Below are positions 9,908-17,663 of a stretch of DNA of 64,000 nucleotides, piece by piece (within the stretch, counting starts at the first letter, position 1; every line of letters starts with the position of its first letter). Source of the stretch: CAMTWZ01 sp041749075 (GTDB taxonomy: Bacteria; Bacteroidota; Rhodothermia; Balneolales; HLUCCA01). The stretch lies in the NCBI GenBank assembly GCA_041749075.1, contig JBGTBY010000012.1:44583-108582 (forward strand), written 5' to 3'. The notes beneath the pieces were generated by a model that did no database searches, had not been told where the DNA came from, and saw only the letters and a list, made by a program, of their open reading frames with translations. The translations under genes and the position numbers were made by a program.

Positions 9908-11070
9908 AACACACCTATTTTGGCGCGATCCTCTTTTTCGCCGCCATCCAACCCGCACAATCGCAACCATATGTCCGGATCGAGCCCGGGCAACTTCCCA
10001 TCATCCTGAGCGCTCCTCATGGCGGATATCTGCTTCCAGCGGAAATCAAAGACCGCGCCTGCGCCGGGTGCACCCTCATCAGTGATTCCTTCACATTGGA
10101 ATTGACTGATGAACTCTCCCGAGCGTTGTTCGACCTCACCGGGAAACGCCCGCATGTGGTGATCAATCTTCTGCATCGGGTCAAACTGGATGCCAATCGC
10201 GATTTGATGGATGGTGCGGATGGGGACCCGATATCCGAACTCGCCTGGCAAGACTATCATGATGCGATGTCGGAAGCGCAGACCAACGTGACCAATGATT
10301 TCGGGAAAGGCCTGGTGATGGACATCCACGGACATGGTCACGACATCCAACGTCTCGAATTGGGTTATCTGCCGGACGAGGATGAACTCCGCGTGACGGA
10401 TGAGGCGTTGAACACCTCTCGCGGCCACCGAAACACATTCAACTCGCTTGTGGCATCCAATCCGAACGGATATACGTTCGCGCAACTCATCCGTGGACCG
10501 AAGAGTCTTGGACAGTACTTTGAGAACCGTGGTTATCCATCTGTACCAAGCGAAATAACTCCATTTCCGCTAGTCGATGAGCCCTACTTCGCCGGCGGCT
10601 ACATCACGCAGGAATATGGATCCAGGCATGGTGGAACCATTGATGCGGTGCAGGTGGAAGCCAATCGTCACGGCGTGCGTCATACGGCAGACCAGCGTCG
10701 TGCGTTTGCAGATTCAACTGCGGTGATCCTTGCGGAGTTTTTCGCGCATCATTATGGCATCGATCTGATGGCCATCGGAACATCCATCGATAAAGATAAA
10801 TCGCCGATGACGTTTGAATTGGCACAGAATGTTCCGAATCCGTTTAATCCGAAAACGGTGATCAGATATCGGAAATCAGAGAATGGAAGAACCCGACTCA
10901 CCATTTATGATATCCTTGGAAGGGAAATAGCCGTGTTGGTGGATGGTGTTCAATCGGCGGGTGAGCATCAGGTCGATTTTGATGCCTCGAAACTGGCGTC
11001 AGGAATGTATCTGTACCGGTTGGTGACTCCATCCGGATCGATCACCAAAAAAATGCATCTTGTCAAATGA
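9904..11070 (+). CDS. Secreted N-formylglutamate amidohydrolase-like enzyme with T9SS tail
   Basis: 388 residues. A signal peptide ends AQSQ near residue 20. Residues about 25-300 match the N-formylglutamate amidohydrolase (FGase) family: SAPHGGYLLP, HRVKLDANRD, and DIHGHGHD with likely metal-binding His/Asp/Glu residues. Residues about 310-388 are a type A T9SS sorting domain (VPNPFNP, LGREIAVLVDG, SGMYLYRLV, ending in Lys). It should therefore be exported and attached to or released from the cell surface, where it would cleave an N-acyl amino acid or amide. The true substrate is unknown. It overlaps kefC by 4 nt, an odd partner for an exported hydrolase. Confidence 0.82.
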   Translation: MKHTYFGAILFFAAIQPAQSQPYVRIEPGQLPIILSAPHGGYLLPAEIKDRACAGCTLISDSFTLELTDELSRALFDLTGKRPHVVINLLHRVKLDANRDLMDGADGDPISELAWQDYHDAMSEAQTNVTNDFGKGLVMDIHGHGHDIQRLELGYLPDEDELRVTDEALNTSRGHRNTFNSLVASNPNGYTFAQLIRGPKSLGQYFENRGYPSVPSEITPFPLVDEPYFAGGYITQEYGSRHGGTIDAVQVEANRHGVRHTADQRRAFADSTAVILAEFFAHHYGIDLMAIGTSIDKDKSPMTFELAQNVPNPFNPKTVIRYRKSENGRTRLTIYDILGREIAVLVDGVQSAGEHQVDFDASKLASGMYLYRLVTPSGSITKKMHLVK

Positions 11071-11090
11071 TCGGATTGCCCGTATCTTTG
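11060..11090 (+). promoter_or_regulatory. Bacteroidota-type promoter for tRNA-Arg
   Basis: TTG at 11060-11062, a 20-nt spacer, then an exact TAnnTTTG box (TATCTTTG) at 11083-11090. The predicted transcription start lies about 12 nt upstream of the tRNA. It overlaps the last codons of the preceding gene. Confidence 0.65.
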
Positions 11091-11108
11091 CAATCTATTT
11101 GAAAACAT

Positions 11109-11182
11109 GCGCCCGTAGCTCAATTGGATAGAGCATCTGACTACGAATCAGAAGGTTTGGGGTTCAAATCCCTACGGGCGTA
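11109..11182 (+). tRNA. tRNA-Arg (anticodon ACG)
   Basis: A complete cloverleaf. The acceptor stem GCGCCCG pairs with CGGGCGT (G-U at the end). The D stem is GCTC/GAGC, the anticodon stem TCTGA/TCAGA with loop CTACGAA, and the T arm has loop TTCAAAT. The discriminator is A and a CCA triplet follows at 11183-11185, so CCA appears to be encoded. Confidence 0.95.
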
Positions 11183-11195
11183 CCACATAACTACC

Positions 11196-11227
11196 AAGGC
11201 CTCGGGGATGAAACTCCGGGGCTTTCT
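11196..11227 (+). terminator. Rho-independent terminator after tRNA-Arg
   Basis: A 10-bp stem, AAGGCCTCGG against CCGGGGCTTT with two wobble pairs, closes a loop GGATGAAACT and is followed by a T-rich tract (CTTGTTT). It lies 10-15 nt after the tRNA. Confidence 0.7.
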
Positions 11228-11237
11228 TGTTTAGAGT

Positions 11238-11333
11238 GTAGAAACGTAGAAATGTGAAAGCGTAGAAGCGTGAAAGCGTAGAAGCGTGAAAGCGTGAAAG
11301 CGTGAAAGTGTAGACGTGTAAATGCGTAGAAGC
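11238..11333 (+). repeat. Twelve-unit, 8-nt tandem array
   Basis: Exactly twelve in-phase octamers (96 bp), mostly GTGAAAGC or GTAGAAGC with scattered point changes. The array sits between two terminators, in the gap between the tRNA and a convergent gene. No ORF is evident. The period is too short and there are no spacers, so it is not CRISPR. Confidence 0.85.
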
Positions 11334-11335
11334 AT

Positions 11336-11367
11336 AAAAAAAGGCTTCGGGTGTTAAATCCGAAGCC
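11336..11367 (-). terminator. Rho-independent terminator of the T9SS protein gene
   Basis: On the minus strand the perfect 8-bp stem GGCTTCGG/CCGAAGCC closes a 9-nt loop and is followed directly by a run of seven T. It lies about 65 nt past the stop codon of the gene ending at 11432. Confidence 0.85.
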
Positions 11368-11374
11368 TCTTCAC

Positions 11375-11430
11375 AGCATCTAGCATTCAGCATTCAGCAT
11401 TCAGCTTCTTGCATCCTGCATCCCGCTTCT
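11375..11430 (-). repeat. Eight-unit, 7-nt tandem array
   Basis: Eight in-phase heptamers (56 bp). Read on the minus strand they fit the consensus RGATGCT or GAATGCT. The array begins one base from the stop codon of the gene at 11432-14275. The same heptamer theme recurs on the plus strand at 47396-47437. Confidence 0.75.
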
Positions 11431-11431
11431 A

Positions 11432-14275
11432 TTATTTCACAAGCAGCATCTTGCCAGTCAATGTTTTCGAGCCTGATTGCAAGCGGTACATGTACACGCC
11501 AGAGGTCAGGTTCGTCGCATCGAAGGTGACCGTATAGGAGCCTGCCGATTGGTTCTGATTAACCAAGACCGCGACTTCGCGTCCGAGCAGATCATACACT
11601 TTTAGGCTCACATCACCGGAAACCGATAACTGATAACCGATAACCGTAGATGGGTTGAACGGATTCGGATAGTTCTGGCTCAGTGCGATTCCACCTGGAA
11701 TGTCTTCCGAGACACGATCCACACTTACACCAGCCACATTGGAGATCTCATCCACATAGAACGTGAAGTTGGCCGAACCATCACCCATTGTTCCCAACTC
11801 GAAAATCAATACGATTTTCTGGAAGACGTGAGCCGGATTGGCATGGCTCATATCGAAGCTGAGCTCTATCCATTGATTTGCGACACCAATGACTTTTTCG
11901 AGTTCGACATTTTGCCCGCCGTCGGTATTCCCCTCCAGTTTGAACAGAAGTTTTGCATCAGCACGAGGCGACCACACTTTGACCTTGAAGGTCTTGTTTG
12001 TCATGTTGATCGGTTCTCCCATCCGGAACCAAGAACCGCCCCAAGGTTGGCCAGCGCCTTTAACCATGCGTGCAACAAAATCGGATGTGTTGATGCCGGA
12101 TTTGTTTGGATTCGCGACTCTTGTAAGCACACCACCGTCGAAGTTGTTGAATGTCGTCGCCCAAGGTATGTCCGAATTCTCAAACGATACCGGGAACAAC
12201 ACTGGAGGAGGTGGTGGTGTTTCAGCCACAACTTGACGGATATTGTCAACATAGTAGGTGAAGTTCGCGCTACCATCGCCAACCGTTCCGTTATCGAAAA
12301 TCATCACGATTTTACGATACTCATTCGTAGCACTGGAGCCAGTGAAATCGAATGTGAGTTCGGTCCAGGCATTGGCCACACCGACTACTTTCTCTTGTTC
12401 CACATTGATGCCGCCATTGCTTTCATTCTCAAGCTTGAAGAGCATCTTGGCATCCGCACGTGGGGACCAGACCAACACTTTGAAGACCGATTTACCGGCC
12501 GACAGGTTGAAGTTGGCCGACAATGGGAAGAACGCGCCACCCCAAGGATCGCCCGCATTCTTAACCATCCGGAAGACATTGTTACTGGTGTTCAAGCCCG
12601 ATTTGTCGGGGTTTTCGATTCTCGACAGAACGCCACCACTGAAACCAGTGAACAGGGTTTCCCAATTGATTCCGGGTTCTTCGGCTGTAACTGGGAATAC
12701 CAACTCTGGTGTTGGAGGCACAACCGCTTCACCATGAACGATGTTGTCGAGATAGAACGTGTAGTTGGCACTACCGTCACCAGCGGTTCCCAAGTCGAAA
12801 ATTAAAACGACTTTGCTGTATACATTAGCCGTGTTGACCGTTGAAAAATCAAACGTCACTTCCGTCCAAGCGTTTGCAACGCCAATGGTCTGTTCATTTT
12901 CATGAGCGATGCCGCCATTGGTCGCGTTCTCCACTTTGAACAATAGTTTCGCATCTGCACGTGGCGACCAGACGAGGACTTTGAACTCCTTAACGGTTGT
13001 GAAATCAATCGGATCGTTCATCGGAATGACCGAACCACCCCAGACTTGACCTGCACTTTTCACCATTCTCACAACCTGGTTGCTTGTATTCAGGCCGGTT
13101 TTGTGTGGATTTTCAACCCGGGTAAGCATGCCGCCATCGAAGTTGCTGAACAAATCATTCCATGGGATATTATTTTGTTCAAATGAGATCGGGAATGTGA
13201 TCGGTGGTGGTGGTGGTGGTGGCGCAGATGCGGTTTGATTGATGTCATCCACATAGAATGTGAAGTTGGCGCTTCCATCACCCATGGTACCTAGGTCGAA
13301 AATCAAGACGATTTTCTTATAGGTGTTCGTGCGGTTAGCGGCGGAAAAGTCATAGGTCAGTTCGACCCACTCATTCGCTACCGTAATATCGCGCGATTGT
13401 TCGAAAGCGATGGAGCCTGTTGTCTCATTTTCAATTTTAAACAACAATTTTGCACCTGAACGGGGCGACCACACTTTTAATTTGAATTCGGTAGACACAT
13501 TCAGATCAATGTTCGAATTCATCGGGAAGAACGCTCCTGCCCATGGCTGACCAGCACCTTTCACCATTCTCAATACGTTGTCGCTTGTATTGATACCCGT
13601 TTTGGATGGGTTCCCAACACGAGTCAGTTCACCACCATCAAAACCGGTGACTATAGCTGCCCAATCGATGGACGCATTTTCCATGGTTACGGGGAATGTT
13701 GGACCCGCTGGAGCCGCTGCCCCTGCACCGAACGCCATATCATCCCAAAAGTAGATTTTTTCCCCGGCAACAGCGCCAGTCACTCCGAAGTTGAAAAAAA
13801 TCGATGCCTTGTTGTAGCTGCTGGCCAAATTCAACGCAGCGGTTCCGGCGGCGTGATTCGCAAAATCAAACACCAAGGTTTGCCATCCGCTGGCAACGGT
13901 GACGGTTGCTTCCGTCTCCACACTAACTTGTGGCACCCCGGCTTGCTCCACTTTCAAACGGACCTTGATGCCCGCGTCTGGAGACCAGACTCGAACCGAC
14001 ATCCTGGTATTCGTTGCAGTGAAAGGAATTTTCGTACCAAAGCCGATAACCCCACCAACGGTGGTTCCACCCCAAGTCTCGGCACCCGCCGCTTTGACCG
14101 TGCGGGCAACCATATTATTTGGGTTGGTCGGATCTACGACGATAGAGGACGTGGTCCCTCCAAAATCGGTAAGACCGTAGCTCGAGGGGGTTCCCTCAAA
14201 ATCTACGGGCAGCGAAAGCTGCGCGAATGCCGCTTGACCAACAAGCAGCATGGCGAGTAGTAATATTGTTCTCAT
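11432..14275 (-). CDS. T9SS-exported protein with five carbohydrate-binding-like repeats
   Basis: 947 residues. The start is ATG at 14275, which opens a clean signal peptide (MRTILLLAML...AFAQ). Five modules of about 160 residues follow. The first is divergent; the other four are close paralogues sharing W-PW(G/A)G, KVWSP-ADAKLLFK and GSANFTFYVD. Proline-rich linkers (PPPPPP, VPPTPE) separate them. The last ~85 residues are a T9SS sorting domain (NYPNPFNPST, LGREVAVLV, SGVYMYRL, terminal Lys). The modules resemble jelly-roll carbohydrate-binding domains found at the ends of surface glycoside hydrolases, but no catalytic domain is present. Likely a surface glycan-binding or structural protein. 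Confidence 0.85.
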   Translation of the reverse strand: MRTILLLAMLLVGQAAFAQLSLPVDFEGTPSSYGLTDFGGTTSSIVVDPTNPNNMVARTVKAAGAETWGGTTVGGVIGFGTKIPFTATNTRMSVRVWSPDAGIKVRLKVEQAGVPQVSVETEATVTVASGWQTLVFDFANHAAGTAALNLASSYNKASIFFNFGVTGAVAGEKIYFWDDMAFGAGAAAPAGPTFPVTMENASIDWAAIVTGFDGGELTRVGNPSKTGINTSDNVLRMVKGAGQPWAGAFFPMNSNIDLNVSTEFKLKVWSPRSGAKLLFKIENETTGSIAFEQSRDITVANEWVELTYDFSAANRTNTYKKIVLIFDLGTMGDGSANFTFYVDDINQTASAPPPPPPPITFPISFEQNNIPWNDLFSNFDGGMLTRVENPHKTGLNTSNQVVRMVKSAGQVWGGSVIPMNDPIDFTTVKEFKVLVWSPRADAKLLFKVENATNGGIAHENEQTIGVANAWTEVTFDFSTVNTANVYSKVVLIFDLGTAGDGSANYTFYLDNIVHGEAVVPPTPELVFPVTAEEPGINWETLFTGFSGGVLSRIENPDKSGLNTSNNVFRMVKNAGDPWGGAFFPLSANFNLSAGKSVFKVLVWSPRADAKMLFKLENESNGGINVEQEKVVGVANAWTELTFDFTGSSATNEYRKIVMIFDNGTVGDGSANFTYYVDNIRQVVAETPPPPPVLFPVSFENSDIPWATTFNNFDGGVLTRVANPNKSGINTSDFVARMVKGAGQPWGGSWFRMGEPINMTNKTFKVKVWSPRADAKLLFKLEGNTDGGQNVELEKVIGVANQWIELSFDMSHANPAHVFQKIVLIFELGTMGDGSANFTFYVDEISNVAGVSVDRVSEDIPGGIALSQNYPNPFNPSTVIGYQLSVSGDVSLKVYDLLGREVAVLVNQNQSAGSYTVTFDATNLTSGVYMYRLQSGSKTLTGKMLLVK

Positions 14276-14402
14276 TCTATTGATATTTAAGTATTGGAAA
14301 AAACGTCGTTGGTGAGGTTCTGGCAATCACCATTCTGGCACGTTAACGGATTCCAAAGACTAATGCAAATTTTTCTACATATCGTGCAAAAAAATTGCAC
14401 AC

Positions 14403-15254
14403 TTACTTCAGAACCGCTCTCAGCTCTCGAAAAACCGCTTCCCGAGCCTTTGTTTCTGTCATAATTTCGTCTAGTGCCTCGGGATGATCCAACAGCCCTT
14501 TGCAGGTCACAACGCCTTTGTTCAATACCCATTCCACCTGTTTCTTCGACAACGTATGAAGGACCGTTATGGGCAAAATTCCGGTGGATCGGATGAGGCC
14601 TAACAACCCGTTTCCGGATGGATAATCCCACGACATCAAATGCATCTGTTCACATTCTCCATACAACTCGGCGTCTGCCGTGAACTTGCTGTTGGTCACA
14701 AGCCAACCTTGGTACCCTGTTATGGAATCGTTCGGATGATCGGCCGCATACCGTGCAAATAGATCCCTGACACGACTATGCACATACATCGCCACCTTCA
14801 CATCGATTTTGGATCCGGGCTCATTCCTGAATTTGCATTCGGTGAAACGCACCGCGCCATCCTTCATGGCAAACACGTCTACTTCATGGTTCACACATCG
14901 TCCGGGCATCACGATTCCAACGCGTGTATCCCAACCTTGTGCCTCAAACAACGACCCCACGAACCGTTCGAAGGGATAACCGCTTGGGCCGAGCGCCATC
15001 ACCGCCGATTTCAGATTGTATTGGGATGCGGCTGGCACATCCGACTTCCTTAATTGCTGAAATGCACGGCGATAGATCGTCCTCGTGCTTATGCCATCGG
15101 TCAACTCCGCTTCGATATGCCTGACCACATCCAGGATGGAGGTATCGTCAGCGCCCGATCGATTCAGGCTTTGAATCAGCTTTTCCCTACTATACACATC
15201 CGAATCGCCGGATGCTTTGGTGATGCGGATATCAGGCGGCTCAGTACTGCGCAT
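14403..15254 (-). CDS. ATP-cone domain fused to Mrr-type PD-(D/E)XK nuclease
   Basis: 283 residues. Residues about 8-90 are an ATP-cone, the nucleotide-binding module of NrdR and ribonucleotide reductases (DIRITKASGD, YSREKLIQSLNRSGAD). Residues about 95-210 are a restriction-endonuclease-like fold with FERFVGSLFEAQGW, EVDVFA and ECKF, which fits the E...D...ExK catalytic pattern. The start at 15254 is an ATG inside the upstream lipoprotein gene (14-nt overlap); an earlier GTG at 15275 is less likely. The pairing suggests a DNA nuclease gated by nucleotides. Its role in DNA metabolism or defence is unknown. Confidence 0.75.
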   Translation of the reverse strand: MRSTEPPDIRITKASGDSDVYSREKLIQSLNRSGADDTSILDVVRHIEAELTDGISTRTIYRRAFQQLRKSDVPAASQYNLKSAVMALGPSGYPFERFVGSLFEAQGWDTRVGIVMPGRCVNHEVDVFAMKDGAVRFTECKFRNEPGSKIDVKVAMYVHSRVRDLFARYAADHPNDSITGYQGWLVTNSKFTADAELYGECEQMHLMSWDYPSGNGLLGLIRSTGILPITVLHTLSKKQVEWVLNKGVVTCKGLLDHPEALDEIMTETKAREAVFRELRAVLK

Positions 15255-16386
15255 AAAACCGCCGGATGCGATCACTCACATTTTGAAAGATGGGCAGGGT
15301 GAATTCCTCGAAAATATGGGTGTCTGGAGGAGGTGGCATATCGCGTAGTGCGGCCAATTCCTTCTGTTTCGGGGAGAGTGCGCGTTCGTCGCCGTTGAAA
15401 CTGGCCCATTCATGTCGCCATTGATATTCGCCGACAAACCGTTGTTGCAGAATGATGCGACCCGTTTCGGCGTCGGATATCACAAACAGCAATTGTCCGT
15501 CGCCCATGATGGTTTTCGCATAGGCCGTGTATTTGGCCGTCACCTTGCCATACACAGGGACGGTTTCTCCTCCGATCCTTCCATCTCCGATTTTCACACT
15601 ATCCTTACTTGTGAGCTCGGTGGTGTTGGATTCGAGAAGCGTATTTCCGACCCGGAAGGATTCAAAGGTCATATCGATATGATGATCGATGAAATCCGGC
15701 CGCTGGCGGCGCACTTCCTCTTCCGAATAAAAGCGGACATATCGGTTCGCCGTCCGATTCGACACCACTTCGATCAATTTCTGCTCGAATTCGGTTTGAA
15801 TGCCCTCATAACTCCGTTGTTGTACCGGCATGTTGCGAATCACCACGTGCAAAGTGGCTCGATTCAGGGCGACCTCCATCTGCTGGCGCACATCTTTGTA
15901 ATCTTGCTCAAATTGCTCAGCCTGCATGAAGTGCTCCATAGCATGTTTTGCGCTTTCTCGTGTGGTACCAGACAATTCCGACATCCCCATCTGATACCGG
16001 ACCTCGGCCGCGTTCAACCTCGCCTCATTCCATTCATCTATATACAGATTCCGGCTCGGCAGAAGATCGTCGCATACCGGGCAACGATCCAAGCGCTGAT
16101 GCAGCAGATTAAGGCGGTTATACGCTCTCACTATCGGTTCCCAACGCAAGGGATCCTCAATGCGCTCATAAGCCTCGATGGTCGACAAATTGGCTTCCAC
16201 CGCTTTCTGATACGAATCCACCAATAGTGCTCTGGCTTTGCTGTCGTTCGGCTTATCCCTCAGTTTTTGAATGCTGAGGCGAACGGCTTCCTCATAATTG
16301 CCATTATTGAAGGCTTTCTGAGCGGAGTTGCACGAGATCAACCAGAGGGATGCTAGCAGGATGAGAGTCGATTTCAAGGTATTCAT
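15241..16386 (-). CDS. Lipoprotein with helical TPR-like repeats, unknown function
   Basis: 381 residues from ATG 16386. The start is chosen because it opens a lipoprotein signal peptide (LILLASLWLISC). The N-terminal half is alpha-helical with TPR character (NNGNYEEAVRLSIQKL, PNDSKARALLVDSY). It contains a CPVC motif near residue 105. The C-terminal half is beta-rich. It overlaps mscS upstream by 4 nt (ATGA) and the ATP-cone nuclease downstream by 14 nt, so it sits in the middle of a three-gene operon. The family was not recognised. Confidence 0.7.
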   Translation of the reverse strand: MNTLKSTLILLASLWLISCNSAQKAFNNGNYEEAVRLSIQKLRDKPNDSKARALLVDSYQKAVEANLSTIEAYERIEDPLRWEPIVRAYNRLNLLHQRLDRCPVCDDLLPSRNLYIDEWNEARLNAAEVRYQMGMSELSGTTRESAKHAMEHFMQAEQFEQDYKDVRQQMEVALNRATLHVVIRNMPVQQRSYEGIQTEFEQKLIEVVSNRTANRYVRFYSEEEVRRQRPDFIDHHIDMTFESFRVGNTLLESNTTELTSKDSVKIGDGRIGGETVPVYGKVTAKYTAYAKTIMGDGQLLFVISDAETGRIILQQRFVGEYQWRHEWASFNGDERALSPKQKELAALRDMPPPPDTHIFEEFTLPIFQNVSDRIRRFYAQY

Positions 16387-17282
16387 GATGTAGGCGAAGA
16401 TTGAACGAATCGGGTGGTCGGGTAGGCGAATGTGATATCGGGGTGCTTCGCAAATTCGAGAAGCACATCTTCCCAAATCATTTGAGCGGAGCCTCTTCGT
16501 CTGCGGGGATGGGTGAGATATCGGATGGTGAGTTGAATTCCGAAATCTCTCACGTCGGTATAAACGGTGGGGGTCAATACGGATGTCACGATCATGTATT
16601 CTTTGGCCGTTTCACGGATTTGCCGCGCGGCCTCGGGCGTGAGTTCACTGGCGTGCTTCTCCGCAAGTTTTTGCAAGATTTCTTTCGCTTTTTTCCAATT
16701 GCTCTCGAATGTCAATCTCACAACCAACTCGTTCCATATGAAATGGAATCCTAGAGTATAGTTGAAAATCGGCCTGGTGAACACCTGATGATTCGGGATG
16801 TGAACCACACGACCAGTGCTTTGGTCGGCATCCACCCAATTTCCGATCTCCATGACAGAGAATTTCAGAATGCGTTTATCGATCACATCCCCTTGGATGT
16901 CGCCGATTTGAATCCGGTCGCCAAGTTCGAAGGGCTTGCGAGTGCCGAGGTAGATCCAGCCGGCCAAATCCAGAATGATGTCTTTCAATGAGATCGCGAT
17001 ACCGGCGGATAAAAGACCTAGAAACGTGGCGAAGGAATGAAACCCATCGATCCAGAGGCGACCGATCAGGAAGAGTCCGATGAAGGCCACCGAATAGGAC
17101 ACGTATTTTTTGGCCGTGTAATGCAGCATCACATTGTCGCTGCGGCGGTACACGATGGCAAGAAGCCCGAAACGCACGATCGTGAGTGCCACCAAAATCA
17201 GTGTGGTGATCATCAAATTCTCCACCACATCGGGGCTCAGAGTGAAGAAATCGGCCAGGCGTGTTTCCGATTGTTGTAGCAT
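16383..17282 (-). CDS. mscS: MscS-family mechanosensitive channel
   Basis: 299 residues. Three N-terminal transmembrane segments occupy residues about 22-110. The pore helix region has the family signature GLLSAGIAISLKDIILDLAGW, followed by the beta domain with FELGDRIQIGDIQGDV and VVHIPNHQVF. Length and order are typical of small-conductance MscS channels, which release solutes during hypo-osmotic shock. It is the first gene of a minus-strand operon and is divergent from secG. Confidence 0.9.
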   Translation of the reverse strand: MLQQSETRLADFFTLSPDVVENLMITTLILVALTIVRFGLLAIVYRRSDNVMLHYTAKKYVSYSVAFIGLFLIGRLWIDGFHSFATFLGLLSAGIAISLKDIILDLAGWIYLGTRKPFELGDRIQIGDIQGDVIDKRILKFSVMEIGNWVDADQSTGRVVHIPNHQVFTRPIFNYTLGFHFIWNELVVRLTFESNWKKAKEILQKLAEKHASELTPEAARQIRETAKEYMIVTSVLTPTVYTDVRDFGIQLTIRYLTHPRRRRGSAQMIWEDVLLEFAKHPDITFAYPTTRFVQSSPTS

Positions 17283-17302
17283 GGCTCAAATATAGACCGA
17301 AT

Positions 17303-17332
17303 TGATTCAGATACCGAAAATCGCTAATTTTG
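17303..17332 (+). promoter_or_regulatory. Promoter of secG, nearly leaderless
   Basis: TTG at 17303-17305, exactly 19 nt, then TAATTTTG (TAnnTTTG) at 17325-17332. The start codon of secG is at 17337, about where transcription should begin, so the mRNA is predicted to have almost no leader. Confidence 0.65.
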
Positions 17333-17336
17333 TGGA

Positions 17337-17663
17337 ATGTATACTTTCATTGTCATCCTCATCACACTCATCGCCATTCTGATGACCATTTCCATCCTGC
17401 TTCAAAGCGGACAAGGTCAAGGGTTGTCAGGCGGTTTCGGCGGCGGCATGGCCGCTAACACCGCTCTTGGTGCACGTCGCACATCCGATTTCCTCTCGAA
17501 ATCTACTACCTACCTCGGAACCATGTTCCTGGTATTGTGCTTGGCTGCGAACTTCTTCATCGACCGTGGCACGACGGGTGGATCGATCATTACCGGATCG
17601 AACATCAATACGCCTGCTCCGGTAGCATCGCCATCAGCGATTCCGTCCGAAGAAGGCAACTAG
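17337..17663 (+). CDS. secG: Preprotein translocase subunit SecG
   Basis: 108 residues with two membrane helices (residues about 2-21 and 57-77), joined by the typical loop SGQGQGLSGGFGGG and LGARRTSDFLSKST. SecG assists SecYE/SecA in moving proteins across the inner membrane. The last 30 nt overlap the convergent flippase gene. Confidence 0.93.
   Translation: MYTFIVILITLIAILMTISILLQSGQGQGLSGGFGGGMAANTALGARRTSDFLSKSTTYLGTMFLVLCLAANFFIDRGTTGGSIITGSNINTPAPVASPSAIPSEEGN

Noticed and set aside
11238..11333. Tandem repeats as a possible CRISPR array
   Set aside because: Units are 8 nt with no spacers and no cas genes nearby; it is a simple tandem array.
11828..14260. Several plus-strand ORFs opposite the five-repeat T9SS protein
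   Set aside because: They recur at the same phase of each repeat because the repeats are similar, and encode nothing recognisable.
14384..14400. Hairpin GTGCAA/TTGCAC after the ATP-cone nuclease as a terminator
   Set aside because: The stem is only 6 bp and, on the minus strand, is not followed by a T run; too weak to list.
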